From JASHPR01 sp963729365 (GTDB lineage Bacteria; Actinomycetota; Actinomycetes; Streptosporangiales; Streptosporangiaceae): DNA of 64,000 nt. The stretch covers positions 124,001 to 188,000 of the forward strand of contig CAVSNQ010000016.1 of assembly GCA_963729365.1 (NCBI GenBank). The letters are read 5' to 3'. Shown here piece by piece: positions 33,881 through 43,262 of this stretch. The translations under genes and the position numbers were made by a program. The notes beneath the pieces are model-generated. The model searched no databases. It was not told the origin of the DNA and was given only the letters and a program-made list of their open reading frames with translations. The stretch's first letter is position 1; each line of letters begins with the position of its first letter.

Positions 33881-35249
33881 CGACTCCTCGCCTGTCCCGG
33901 GTGGGGGCGGGCGGGGCGGGCCGGTGCCGGCCAGGGGACCCGCGGGCGCGGCCGTGATGGGGGCGGCGGCGCGGGTCACGCCGGGCCGGGGACACACCGG
34001 GAAGGTGTGCTCCGGCCCGACGGTGCGTGACGCCAGCCGGAACGACTGGCGTGGTCCCGCCGCCGGCGCGGGCGGCGATGTGAGCCGCCGCGACCAGGTC
34101 GCGGTGGCCGGTGAACTGGCAGTGCGGGCAAGTGAACACCCGCCCGGACGGCCGGGGAACACGTTTGTAGCATTTGGGGCATGTCGAGGAGGTGCCCCGC
34201 TCGTCGGTCATCGTGACGGTGATCCCGGCGGCCTCGGCTTTGTCGGCCAGAACGCTGATGAGGTGGCCGATCCGCCAGTCGCGGACCCGCCGGTTGTGCC
34301 GCCGCCCGGCGGCCAGGGCCAGGACCCCGCGGGGGTCGCCGATGGCCAGGGTGCCGACCTGGCGGGTCGTGGCCCACCCGATGACCATAGCGGCGGCCTC
34401 GTGCTGCGCCTGGCGGACCCGGCGCCGGTGCCGTGCCTCGGCCTGGCGCTGGGCCCGGCGGTGCTGCCGCCACCGCCGCGACCCCTTCTCGCCGGGTTTG
34501 GGGGCGCGGCGGGCCGCGGCGCGACTGCGGGCCTTGGCGTCGTAGTGGTGCTGGTGGTGCTCGGCGCGGATCGCCCGCCCGGACACCAGCAGGCCCTGCG
34601 CGCCGGGGCCGGCGACGGCGTAGGGGTGGATGATGCCCAGGTCCACCCCGGCCACCCGGCTCGGATCGGGCTCCTGCCCGGCCGGGTAGGTGGCGACGGG
34701 GACTTCGGCGGTGGCGTCCACCCACAGCCGCCCGGCGTCGCACAGCAGGGTCACCGACCGGACCTGCCCGGCCGGATACGGCAGGTCCCGGTCGAGGCGC
34801 ACCCGCAACGGCGGGCAGCCCCGGGCCACCGGAATCTGCAGCACCCGCCCGTCCAGGCGGAACGTGCCGTGATACCAGCGCACCGCCACCATCCGCCGCC
34901 GACGGCGCGGGAACCGCGCCGCCGCGTCTCCGTCGCGGCGCCGTTTCGCGGCCGACTGCCAGGCGTCGGCGTAGCGGCGCAGCACCGACCGGGCGCCCGT
35001 GCTGTCGAGCTCGCCGAAGGTTCCCGGCCCAGACGCGGCCAGCAGGCGGCACAGCTCCTGGTAGGACGCCAGCGGCCGGGCCTGGCGGGCCCGCCGCCAC
35101 GCGTTGAACTCCAGGACGCACGCCCACACGTCCCCGGCCGAGACCAGCAGGCCGATCAGGCGCCGCCGCTGCCCGCCGGTCAGCCGCAATCCGGCCCGAG
35201 CGGTGCGGTACACCACCTTCGGCGAGTCCGGGTCACGGCGTCTGGGCAT
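33855..35249 (-). CDS. tnpB: TnpB-like RNA-guided nuclease family protein
   Basis: About 464 residues with TnpB architecture: basic N-terminal domain, RuvC-I Asp in G-V-D-L-G-I (about 203), zinc finger C-P-K-C and C-P-H-C (about 357-377) and RuvC-III Asp in G-H-R-D-L-V-A-A (about 384). The usual RuvC-II Glu-Asp position reads I-G-D-P-R-G (about 303-308), so the Glu is replaced. The ATG at 35249 begins the family N-terminus; the frame is open further upstream. Codon use is extremely G+C-rich. Either a cleaving nuclease with a rearranged site or an inactive derivative. Confidence 0.82.
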   Translation of the reverse strand: MPRRRDPDSPKVVYRTARAGLRLTGGQRRRLIGLLVSAGDVWACVLEFNAWRRARQARPLASYQELCRLLAASGPGTFGELDSTGARSVLRRYADAWQSAAKRRRDGDAAARFPRRRRRMVAVRWYHGTFRLDGRVLQIPVARGCPPLRVRLDRDLPYPAGQVRSVTLLCDAGRLWVDATAEVPVATYPAGQEPDPSRVAGVDLGIIHPYAVAGPGAQGLLVSGRAIRAEHHQHHYDAKARSRAAARRAPKPGEKGSRRWRQHRRAQRQAEARHRRRVRQAQHEAAAMVIGWATTRQVGTLAIGDPRGVLALAAGRRHNRRVRDWRIGHLISVLADKAEAAGITVTMTDERGTSSTCPKCYKRVPRPSGRVFTCPHCQFTGHRDLVAAAHIAARAGGGTTPVVPAGVTHRRAGAHLPGVSPARRDPRRRPHHGRARGSPGRHRPAPPAPTRDRRGVARLTARTP

Positions 35250-35671
35250 GCCGCCAGCACACCAGCTGGCACTGACAAAACGCCGCAGCCAGCTCACACC
35301 CAGCATCCGCACCCACGACACAACCTTCACCCGTACGTCCGCGCACCGGACACTTCGGGCCAAGAAGACCCCCGACGAACTAGCGGGCCTGACCACTAGC
35401 CTTCCCGGCCTATTGTCCCGTGGCTCCCGGCCCAGCCCCGGCGGCTCGCTCCCGGCTCCGTGCTGCCTCGGCTCGTTGCTCCTTGTCCGGCCGCCCCCCT
35501 TGCCTCCTGCCTGCCCGCCCCCCTTGCTCCCGGCCTGGCCGAGTGGACGGAAGAATGCTGCGGGAACAACAACGGCAAAGGTGCCATCGAGACAATTTCG
35601 CGGGCCCCGGGAGACACGGGATAAGGGTCCCAGACCGGGCGGCGGGCAGATACGGCACGGAGGTGGGCGAC
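35250..35671. other. Intergenic region upstream of tnpB and the FMN oxidase
   Basis: Contains the presumed upstream end of the TnpB element and a very C+G-rich stretch (35400-35550). Apart from the GGAGG site at about 35659 for the next gene, no promoter or gene is clear. Confidence 0.4.
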
Positions 35672-36904
35672 ATGAGACCTCGGGAGATCGGCGAACTCGT
35701 GCGGCTGCGCGGCTTCGAGGCGGATCGCGACCGCCGGGTTCTCGGCTGGTGCCACGACCTCGGTGATCTCCGGCGCGCCGCGCGGCGCCGGCTGCCCCGG
35801 CCCGTCTTCGGCTATCTCGACGGCGGCGCCGACCAAGAACTCACGCTGCGCGCCAACCAGGCGGCGCTGCGCCGCTGGCGGTTCCGGCCCCGAGTGCTGC
35901 GCGACGTGTCCGAGCCTGATCTTCGCGTTTCGCTGTTTGGCTCGGACCTGCCGGCGCCGATCGGGCTCGCCCCCACCGGCTTCACCCGGGTGTTCCACCG
36001 GGACGGGGAGCTGGCGGTGGCCCGGGCGGCGGCCTCCCGCGGGCTGCCGTACGGCCTGTCGACGTGCGGGACGTACACGATCGAGCAGCTCGCCGAGACG
36101 GGTCACCCCGACCTGTGGTTCCAGCTCTACGTGCTGCGTGACCGCAAGCTCACCGCGGAACTGGTCGAACGGGCCGCCGCGGCCGGCTTCCGCGCGCTCG
36201 AGATCACGGTCGACACGCCGGTGGGCGGCAGCCGGACCCGTGACCTGCGAACCGGGTTCACGGCGCCGCCGATGCTCACGGTCGGCGCGCTGCTCGACAT
36301 CGCGGTCCGCCCCGGCTACTGGGCCTCGATGCTGCGCGCCCCCGCGCTCAGGTATGCCAGCTTCCCGGCACCCGAGCCCGGCACGAGTAGCACGATCGCG
36401 GACGTCACGGCCCGGTTCGACCCCGCGCTCAGCTGGGATGATCTTGACGGCTTCCGCGCGCGCTGGCCGGGCAAGCTCCTACTCAAGGGCCCGCTCGGCC
36501 CGGCCGACGCGGCTCGGGCAGCGGCGGCGGGCGTAGACGGCATCCACCTGTCCAACCACGGCGGACGCCAGCTCGACCGGTGCGTCCCAACGATCGACCT
36601 GGTGCGGCCGGTCCGGGAGGCCGTCGGCGAGCAGGTCGCCCTCGTCGTCGACTCCGGCATCCGCCACGGTGCCGACGTGGCCGTCGCGATCGCGCGCGGC
36701 GCGGACGCGTGCATGGTGGGCCGCGGGTACCTGTACGGACTGGCCGCCGCCGGGCAGCCGGGTGTGGAGCATGCCATCGACCTGCTGGTCGCTCAGTTGC
36801 GCCGCACCATGCAGTTTCTCGGCGTCACCACGGTCGCCGAGCTCAGGAAGCACGGCGACGAGCTCGTCGTCGCGGCCGACGGTCGCGACAAACTGCTTTC
36901 CTAG
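35672..36904 (+). CDS. FMN-dependent alpha-hydroxyacid oxidase/dehydrogenase
   Basis: A 410-residue member of the FMN alpha-hydroxyacid family. D-L-R-R-A-A-R-R-R-L-P-R-P-V-F-G-Y-L-D-G-G-A-D marks the start, P-I-G-L-A-P-T-G-F the FMN strand, H-L-S-N-H-G-G-R-Q-L-D the catalytic His loop, and V-D-S-G-I-R-H-G-A-D the phosphate loop. It is a paralogue of the gene at 118-1374 but much richer in G+C, so probably a separate acquisition or the resident copy. The ATG at 35672 is chosen because GGAGG lies eight bases before it; the frame is open upstream in low-complexity sequence. Confidence 0.88.
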   Translation: MRPREIGELVRLRGFEADRDRRVLGWCHDLGDLRRAARRRLPRPVFGYLDGGADQELTLRANQAALRRWRFRPRVLRDVSEPDLRVSLFGSDLPAPIGLAPTGFTRVFHRDGELAVARAAASRGLPYGLSTCGTYTIEQLAETGHPDLWFQLYVLRDRKLTAELVERAAAAGFRALEITVDTPVGGSRTRDLRTGFTAPPMLTVGALLDIAVRPGYWASMLRAPALRYASFPAPEPGTSSTIADVTARFDPALSWDDLDGFRARWPGKLLLKGPLGPADAARAAAAGVDGIHLSNHGGRQLDRCVPTIDLVRPVREAVGEQVALVVDSGIRHGADVAVAIARGADACMVGRGYLYGLAAAGQPGVEHAIDLLVAQLRRTMQFLGVTTVAELRKHGDELVVAADGRDKLLS

Positions 36905-37136
36905 TCGCCGGCATCGGCCGACACGCAGACGTTCGGGCGCGATAGGTGCATGACGATGCGGGCACGCAGTGGCCGACCTCAGCGGCAGCGCCGTGGTGGC
37001 CGACGGCATGACCGCGGGAGACCTTGACGGCGCCAGTGCCCGGTAACGCTGGCCGGTGCTGCTGGGCAGCGATGCTAGGCGCCGCCGTCCCGGACGGCAT
37101 GCGCCGCTGCAGCGCCATCCGGGAACCGCGACGGTC
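36905..37136. other. Short gene-free stretch
   Basis: Between the FMN oxidase and the Tudor-like gene. Nothing recognisable except G+C-rich sequence; probably the convergent terminator region. Confidence 0.35.
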
Positions 37137-37367
37137 TCAGAGCTTGGTCAGCTTGGTGTAGGGCGTGGTGATCCGCTCCTGCTGGGTGCCGAAGTCGACG
37201 AGAACGGCGACCTCTTCCTCGACGCCGATGACCACGCCGAGCCCGTACCTGTCATGCGTCACCTGATCATGAAGGGCGTACTGCTCGACGTGCCGTACCG
37301 GCACAGGAGTGTTATTGAACGGGCTTCCTGGGAGGTAGCGCCGGGTCGCGGCGCGAGCTGCTTTCAC
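37137..37367 (-). CDS. Small Tudor-like domain protein
   Basis: Seventy-six residues. The C-terminal half, L-H-D-Q-V-T-H-D-R-Y-G-L-G-V-V-I followed by V-L-V-D-F-G and R-I-T-T-P-Y-T-K-L, closely resembles the Tudor-like tail of UvrD/PcrA helicases (G-D-x-V-x-H-x-x-F-G-x-G-x-V) that contacts RNA polymerase. Such short stand-alone proteins are common in actinomycetes. GTG start. It lies just downstream of the winged-helix gene on the same strand. Function unknown; binding to a transcription or repair complex is inference. Confidence 0.62.
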   Translation of the reverse strand: MKAARAATRRYLPGSPFNNTPVPVRHVEQYALHDQVTHDRYGLGVVIGVEEEVAVLVDFGTQQERITTPYTKLTKL

Positions 37368-37387
37368 GGAATACCAGTATGGTCCCC

Positions 37388-38512
37388 CTAGGGGGATTTT
37401 GGGTGCGGCTCGCTTTGGTTCGGGGTCACAAGCTGGATGTCGCTGGTGCCGGCGCCGGGCGCGACGAACGCCAGCAGCCGGGTCCCCTCGGCCATGACCG
37501 CCGCGGTCTGCTCGGCCGATAGCCGGGCAAAGGGCTCGATCCGCAACGTCACAGCGCGACTCCGGCGGCCGATCTTCCAGGTTGCCTGCCAGAAGCCGTC
37601 GATGAGCACGGTGCCGCTTGTGCCGCCCAGGCCGGGCGGCAGCGGCACGGCGCGACGACCGGGGATGACCCGAGTCCGGTCAGCGTAGGAGAGCAGGATG
37701 TTGTCGTACTCGGGCAGGAACCGCAGCGGCGCGGGCGTGTCCGGGTCTGGCCTGGCCGCGTCGGGCAGGTCCAGTAGCTCGGCGCCGCTGCTGTCGCGGA
37801 AGGCGCGCAGTCGCGGGCGGAGTCGCTCGGTGACCTCGCCGAGCCGGGTCAGACCGCACCAGGCCTGGACGTCCTTGACGGTCGCGGGCCCGAACGCGGC
37901 CAGATACCTGAGCACGAACTCGTCGGGTGAGAAGCCGGGTGCGGGCGTGCTGCCGAGCCAGGCCTCGGTCGTGGTGTAAGCGGCCTGGCCGCTGGCTCCC
38001 CAGATCCCGCGCGGCGGAACCTGGACGGTCGGCACCAGGTGCGTGATGGCATAGGCCAGCGAGATGGGGTCGGTGCCTGGCCATTGCCGGCTGAGCAGCC
38101 TGCCGAGCTCACCCCGCGTGCGCGGCGAGTCCCGGAGCAGCACCTGCCCGGCGTCGAGCAGCGCGGGCATATCGACGCCGGCCAGGTTGCGGGCAAAGAC
38201 AGAGCTGGCGAAGGCTCTGGCCAGCAACGGCTGCATCAGCCCGCGCACGGCCAGGCAGTCGCGGGCGGTGACCAGGTGGACGGTGTTCCGCATCAGGTGC
38301 GTGCGCACGACCGCCCGCTCGGTCAGCAGCGCCGCGAGCTGGTCCGGCCGGAAATCGGCCAGCCGGGTCCACAGGCCGACGTAGGGCGCGTTCGGCGCCT
38401 GGGCCTGCATTCCCGCCAGGTGCTCGATGGCCTGCAACGGTGTCATGCCGGAGCGGCGCAGCAGCAGCTGGCGCTCGAGCAGCGCGCGATTGAGCGCCCG
38501 CTGCCCGAGCAC
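37388..38512 (-). CDS. Winged-helix DNA-binding (HTH_42-type) protein
   Basis: About 374 residues of the actinobacterial winged-helix family that starts L-G-Q-R-A-L-N-R-A-L-L-E-R-Q-L-L-L and continues H-L-A-G-M-Q-A-Q-A-P-N-A-P-Y-V-G-L-W-T-R-L. The family is related to AlkX/YcaQ proteins, one of which is a DNA glycosylase acting on crosslinks; others are uncharacterised. The GTG at 38512 fits the family start, although an open frame extends upstream. A deletion-damaged paralogue lies at 53.4 kb. Confidence 0.78.
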   Translation of the reverse strand: MLGQRALNRALLERQLLLRRSGMTPLQAIEHLAGMQAQAPNAPYVGLWTRLADFRPDQLAALLTERAVVRTHLMRNTVHLVTARDCLAVRGLMQPLLARAFASSVFARNLAGVDMPALLDAGQVLLRDSPRTRGELGRLLSRQWPGTDPISLAYAITHLVPTVQVPPRGIWGASGQAAYTTTEAWLGSTPAPGFSPDEFVLRYLAAFGPATVKDVQAWCGLTRLGEVTERLRPRLRAFRDSSGAELLDLPDAARPDPDTPAPLRFLPEYDNILLSYADRTRVIPGRRAVPLPPGLGGTSGTVLIDGFWQATWKIGRRSRAVTLRIEPFARLSAEQTAAVMAEGTRLLAFVAPGAGTSDIQLVTPNQSEPHPKSP

Positions 38513-38798
38513 CTCGGATTCAGGCAACGGACGGCTCAGGCACGAACATCGCTCCCATGTCTGCCTCCCCGATGGCCATCGGCGGGCTTGCCGTGCCGCA
38601 GCCTGGTTCGCCGCCGTGCAGAGCGATGAATGTAGCGCATGGCGTGCCACATTCACGCGCGCCCGGCCCGGGAACGCGTGGCCCGGTCAGTTACGCGGCG
38701 CTGGCCCCGCGGCCGCCAGGGCATCGAGCAGCCAGGGGCTCATGATGCCCTGCCCAGCACGGTGAGCCGCTCCATGAACCGGGGTCGCAGCCGGGTCA

Positions 38799-41700
38799 TC
38801 AGCCGCTGGTCATGGTGTAGTCGGTGGTGGTGAGGCTGCCGGCGGCGGCGAGGGACAGGCCGAAGGACAGCGCGGTGGCGCCGGCCGGGACGGCGGCGGT
38901 GGTCCAGGCGGCCTGGGCGCCGGTGGCGGAGGCGGCGAACGCGGGGCTTTCGGTCCAGTAGGTCCAGGTGCCGCTGGAGTTGAGGTAGTAGGCCAGGATG
39001 TGGGTGGGCTGGGTGGACTCATACCAGGCGCCGAGGGTGTAGGTGCTGCCCGCGGTGACCCGGGGTGAGCAGGCGCTGGTGTTCTGGGTGGTGACCAGCT
39101 GGGCGGAGCCGCTGGTGTAGGACGAGATGGTCACGTTCTCGGCGTTGGCGCCGCCCGGGCCGCCGGTGGTGTAGGACCAGGCGGGCGTGTTGGTGCCGGT
39201 GGCGCTCTCGTGCCAGCAGTCGGGGGTGGATCCGCCGCCGGTGTTGGTGGCCAGGGTGCCGTTGGCGAGCAGGTTCCCGTTGCGGCTGGCCGCGTTGGAG
39301 ATGGTGTCGGCCTGCCCGGGTGTGACCGAGGAGTCGCCGGCCGCGTCGGTGGCCTGGGCGGTGATGGTGACCGGGCCGTCGCCGACGGTGGCGGAGTTCC
39401 AGGTCGCGGTGTAGGGGGAGGTGGTGCTGGTGGCCACCACCACGCCGTTGACCAGGAAGGAGACCTTGGAGATCCCGACCGGGGATGAGGCCGTCGCGGT
39501 GAAACTCACCTGCCCCGACAGCGTCGAGCCCGCCGCCGGCCCGGTCAGCGACACCGTCGGCGTGGCTGGTGCTCCGCTGGTCATGGTGTAGTCGGTGGTG
39601 GTGAGGCTGCCGGCGGCGGCGAGGGACAGGCCGAAGGACAGCGCGGTGGCGCCGGCCGGGACGGCGGCGGTGGTCCAGGCGGCCTGGGCGCCGGTGGCGG
39701 AGGCGGCGAACGCGGGGCTTTCGGTCCAGTAGGTCCAGGTGCCGCTGGAGTTGAGGTAGTAGGCCAGGATGTGGGTGGGCTGGGTGGACTCATACCAGGC
39801 GCCGAGGGTGTAGGTGCTGCCCGCGGTGACCCGGGGTGAGCAGGCGCTGGTGTTCTGGGTGGTGACCAGCTGGGCGGAGCCGCTGGTGTAGGACGAGATG
39901 GTCACGTTCTCGGCGTTGGCGCCGCCCGGGCCGCCGGTGGTGTAGGACCAGGCGGGCGTGTTGGTGCCGGTGGCGCTCTCGTGCCAGCAGTCGGGGGTGG
40001 ATCCGCCGCCGGTGTTGGTGGCCAGGGTGCCGTTGGCGAGCAGGTTCCCGTTGCGGCTGGCCGCGTTGGAGATGGTGTCGGCCTGCCCGGGTGTGACCGA
40101 GGAGTCGCCGGCCGCGTCGGTGGCCTGGGCGGTGATGGTGACCGGGCCGTCGCCGACGGTGGCGGAGTTCCAGGTCGCGGTGTAGGGGGAGGTGGTGCTG
40201 GTGGCCACCACCACGCCGTTGACCAGGAAGGAGACCTTGGAGATCCCGACCGGGGATGAGGCCGTCGCGGTGAAACTCACCTGCCCCGACAGCGTCGAGC
40301 CCGCCGCCGGCCCGGTCAGCGACACCGTCGGCGTGGCTGGTGCTCCGCTGGTCATGGTGTAGTCGGTGGTGGTGAGGCTGCCGGCGGCGGCGAGGGACAG
40401 GCCGAAGGACAGCGCGGTGGCGCCGGCCGGGACGGCGGCGGTGGTCCAGGCGGCCTGGGCGCCGGTGGCGGAGGCGGCGAACGCGGGGCTTTCGGTCCAG
40501 TAGGTCCAGGTGCCGCTGGAGTTGAGGTAGTAGGCCAGGATGTGGGTGGGCTGGGTGGACTCATACCAGGCGCCGAGGGTGTAGGTGCTGCCCGCGGTGA
40601 CCCGGGGTGAGCAGGCGCTGGTGTTCTGGGTGGTGACCAGCTGGGCGGAGCCGCTGGTGTAGGACGAGATGGTCACGTTCTCGGCGTTGGCGCCGCCCGG
40701 GCCGCCGGTGGTGTAGGACCAGGCGGGCGTGTTGGTGCCGGTGGCGCTCTCGTGCCAGCAGTCGGGGGTGGATCCGCCGCCGGTGTTGGTGGCCAGGGTG
40801 CCGTTGGCGAGCAGGTTCCCGTTGCGGCTGGCCGCGTTGGAGATGGTGTCGGCCTGCCCGGGTGTGACCGAGGAGTCGCCGGCCGCGTCGGTGGCCTGGG
40901 CGGTGATGGTGACCGGGCCGTCGCCGACGGTGGCGGAGTTCCAGGTCGCGGTGTAGGGGGAGGTGGTGCTGGTGGCCACCACCACGCCGTTGACCAGGAA
41001 GGAGACCTTGGAGATCCCGACCGGGGATGAGGCCGTCGCGGTGAAACTCACCTGCCCCGACAGCGTCGAGCCCGCCGCCGGCCCGGTCAGCGACACCGTC
41101 GGCGTGGCTGGTGCTCCGCTGGTCATGGTGTAGTCGGTGGTGGTGAGGCTGCCGGCGGCGGCGAGGGACAGGCCGAAGGACAGCGCGGTGGCGCCGGCCG
41201 GGACGGCGGCGGTGGTCCAGGCGGCCTGGGCGCCGGTGGCGGAGGCGGCGAACGCGGGGCTTTCGGTCCAGTAGGTCCAGGTGCCGCTGGAGTTGAGGTA
41301 GTAGGCCAGGATGTGGGTGGGCTGGGTGGACGCATACCAGGCGCCGAGGGTGTAGGTGCTGCCCGCGGTGACCCGGGGTGAGCAGGCGCTGGTGTTCTGG
41401 GTGGTGACCAGCTGGGCGGAGCCGCTGGTGTAGGACGAGATGGTCACGTTCTCGGCGTTGGCGCCGCCCGGGCCGCCGGTGGTGTAGGACCAGGCGGGCG
41501 TGTTGGTGCCGGTGGCGCTCTCGTGCCAGCAGTCGGGGGTGGATCCGCCGCCGGTGTTGGTGGCCAGGGTGCCGTTGGCGAGCAGGTTCCCGTTGCGGCT
41601 GGCCGCGTTGGAGATGGTGTCGGCCTGCCCGGGTGTGACCGAGGAGTCGCCGGCCGCGTCGGTGGCCTGGGCGGTGATGGTGACCGGGCCGTCGCCGACG

Positions 41701-43220
41701 GTGGCGGAGTTCCAGGTCGCGGTGTAGGGGGAGGTGGTGCTGGTGGCCACCACCACGCCGTTGACCAGGAAGGAGACCTTGGAGATCCCGACCGGGGATG
41801 AGGCCGTCGCGGTGAAACTCACCTGCCCCGACAGCGTCGAGCCCGCCGCCGGCCCGGTCAGCGACACCGTCGGCGTGCTCGGCGGCCCGCCTGAGTCCAT
41901 GAGCGAGTAGTCGTCGGTGGTGAGAGTGCCAACCGCCTCGATGTCCAGGCCGAAACTTAATGCGGTCGCGTCCGCGGGCATAGCCGGCGTGACCCAGTTC
42001 GCCTGAGTCCAGGAACTGGCCGCGGCGAACTGCGGGCTCTTCGTCCAGGAATGCCAGCCGCCGTTCGAATCGCGGTACCAGAACACGAAGCGTGTCGGCG
42101 TAGTGCTCTGGTACCACGCCGAGACCAGGTAGGCGTCACCCGCGACCACGCTCGGGGCGCACTGGCCCAGGTCCTGCGTGGTGACCAAGGCCGCGTTCCC
42201 GCTCGTGTAAGAACTCATGGTGACGGTCTCGGCGACGGACCCAGTGTGCGCGCTGCTCGTCTCGGCGAAGCTGGCCGTGTCGGCCGCGCTGGCGGTAGTC
42301 GACCAGCAGTACGGCGTCCCAGAGCTGTAGGGGTCAGCGGTCTCGAGTGAGGGGTTGGTGACCCCGTTGGTGCCGGGCGGGGCCGGCGGGACCTGCGGCG
42401 CGTTCACCGCTGGCTGGACGGCCCCGCCGATGACCTGGGCGACGGTCTCGACCGACACGTTCTGCGTCTGCAGCCAGCTCAGCAGGGCATTGAAGTTCTC
42501 CGGGGTGACTGAGTACGAGTCGCAGGCGTTGTCACAAATGTGGTGGAAGACCAGCACCGTCCATCCGCCGCCGTTGTCCTCAGCCTGGGTGACCTCGCCC
42601 TCGATCTGGCTGAGGGACCAGTAGTCCTGGAAGGACTGGGGAGCCCGGATGTTATACGGGTCCTTCGGCGGGATCGTCTCGGCCATGGGGCATCCGCTCA
42701 CGCAGCCATAGGGCGAGGTGATATCGCCGTCCTCCCGCGCAGAGTTGTAGCCGCACTGCTTGACGATGCCCTCGACCGTCGGGCTGGAAGCGGAGTACGG
42801 GTAGGCAAAGTCAGTCACCGGGAAGCCCCAGTTCAGCAGGGTGTCCCGGCTATCGCAGATCTCTCTGGTCGCCTCCGCGGTGCTTATCTGGGTGAGGTTT
42901 GGATGCAGCACCGTGTGGCCGCCGATCTCGTTGCCGGCGGCGTACATGGCCTGCAGCTGCGGCACGGTCAGGTAGCCGCTGTTCACCCCGACATACCCGG
43001 AGATCGCATAAAACGTCCCGTGCATATCATGCGATTCCAGGGCCGGGAGCGCATTGGTGTACTGATCCTCATCGCTGTCATCAAAAGTGAGTGACACGAT
43101 CGTAGGCGTGGTGGCAGCCCGTACGGAGAAGGCCGGGCCGACGATGGGCAGCAACAGGAGGACGGCGAGACCAATGGCGAGCGCAATGAACCTAGCCGTC
43201 CGGTATGGGGAAATTAGCAT
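38799..43220 (-). CDS. Secreted polysaccharide deacetylase with four tandem Ig-CBM repeats
   Basis: About 1473 residues. A signal peptide (residues 1-36, ending V-R-A-A) precedes a NodB deacetylase domain with S-L-T-F-D-D (45-48), G-G-H-T-V-L-H (102-106) and F-A-Y-P-Y-S (138-143), the metal-binding Asp/His/His and groove motifs, lasting to about 285. A diverged jelly-roll CBM-like module follows, then four copies of a 257-residue unit made of one Ig-like domain (P-T-V-S-L-T-G-P-A-A-G-S) and one CBM-like domain (N-L-L-A-N-G-T-L). No wall anchor is seen. GAAGAGG precedes the ATG at 43220. Probably binds and N- or O-deacetylates the polymer made by the divergent genes. Confidence 0.88.
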   Translation of the reverse strand: MLISPYRTARFIALAIGLAVLLLLPIVGPAFSVRAATTPTIVSLTFDDSDEDQYTNALPALESHDMHGTFYAISGYVGVNSGYLTVPQLQAMYAAGNEIGGHTVLHPNLTQISTAEATREICDSRDTLLNWGFPVTDFAYPYSASSPTVEGIVKQCGYNSAREDGDITSPYGCVSGCPMAETIPPKDPYNIRAPQSFQDYWSLSQIEGEVTQAEDNGGGWTVLVFHHICDNACDSYSVTPENFNALLSWLQTQNVSVETVAQVIGGAVQPAVNAPQVPPAPPGTNGVTNPSLETADPYSSGTPYCWSTTASAADTASFAETSSAHTGSVAETVTMSSYTSGNAALVTTQDLGQCAPSVVAGDAYLVSAWYQSTTPTRFVFWYRDSNGGWHSWTKSPQFAAASSWTQANWVTPAMPADATALSFGLDIEAVGTLTTDDYSLMDSGGPPSTPTVSLTGPAAGSTLSGQVSFTATASSPVGISKVSFLVNGVVVATSTTSPYTATWNSATVGDGPVTITAQATDAAGDSSVTPGQADTISNAASRNGNLLANGTLATNTGGGSTPDCWHESATGTNTPAWSYTTGGPGGANAENVTISSYTSGSAQLVTTQNTSACSPRVTAGSTYTLGAWYASTQPTHILAYYLNSSGTWTYWTESPAFAASATGAQAAWTTAAVPAGATALSFGLSLAAAGSLTTTDYTMTSGAPATPTVSLTGPAAGSTLSGQVSFTATASSPVGISKVSFLVNGVVVATSTTSPYTATWNSATVGDGPVTITAQATDAAGDSSVTPGQADTISNAASRNGNLLANGTLATNTGGGSTPDCWHESATGTNTPAWSYTTGGPGGANAENVTISSYTSGSAQLVTTQNTSACSPRVTAGSTYTLGAWYESTQPTHILAYYLNSSGTWTYWTESPAFAASATGAQAAWTTAAVPAGATALSFGLSLAAAGSLTTTDYTMTSGAPATPTVSLTGPAAGSTLSGQVSFTATASSPVGISKVSFLVNGVVVATSTTSPYTATWNSATVGDGPVTITAQATDAAGDSSVTPGQADTISNAASRNGNLLANGTLATNTGGGSTPDCWHESATGTNTPAWSYTTGGPGGANAENVTISSYTSGSAQLVTTQNTSACSPRVTAGSTYTLGAWYESTQPTHILAYYLNSSGTWTYWTESPAFAASATGAQAAWTTAAVPAGATALSFGLSLAAAGSLTTTDYTMTSGAPATPTVSLTGPAAGSTLSGQVSFTATASSPVGISKVSFLVNGVVVATSTTSPYTATWNSATVGDGPVTITAQATDAAGDSSVTPGQADTISNAASRNGNLLANGTLATNTGGGSTPDCWHESATGTNTPAWSYTTGGPGGANAENVTISSYTSGSAQLVTTQNTSACSPRVTAGSTYTLGAWYESTQPTHILAYYLNSSGTWTYWTESPAFAASATGAQAAWTTAAVPAGATALSFGLSLAAAGSLTTTDYTMTSG
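38803..41876 (-). repeat. Four tandem 771-bp repeats, nearly identical
   Basis: Unit starts at 38803, 39574, 40345 and 41116. By eye the copies differ at one base: position 41332 is G where the other copies have T, changing Ala to Glu at the codon in Y-(A/E)-S. The copy nearest the deacetylase domain diverges after about 41876. Synonymous sites are also identical, so the array is very recent or kept uniform by gene conversion. Confidence 0.95.
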
Positions 43221-43262
43221 GGCAAACCTCTTCAACGAACGCCCGCCAGCACGGCCCGGCAA

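Larger units (their letters stand above)
33821..35400 (-). mobile_element. TnpB-only IS200/IS605-type element (ends approximate)
   Basis: A tnpB-like gene flanked by structured ends without any tnpA Y1 transposase nearby. The downstream end carries two hairpins (33836-33860 and 33865-33880). The upstream end cannot be placed by eye; C-A-C-T-A-G occurs near both borders (about 33821 and 35394). Such elements need a TnpA supplied in trans. Confidence 0.6.

Noticed and set aside
33732..35399. 555-codon plus-strand frame opposite tnpB
   Set aside because: Gly/Pro/Arg-rich antisense of tnpB; no domain.
38803..41876. CRISPR-like array suggested by regular repeats
   Set aside because: Units are 771 bp and coding without spacers; they are protein-domain repeats.
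40561..42117. Long alternative-frame reading frame (over 500 codons) inside the repeats
   Set aside because: His/Arg/Gly-rich shadow produced by the repeated, G+C-rich deacetylase gene; no ribosome site or family match.
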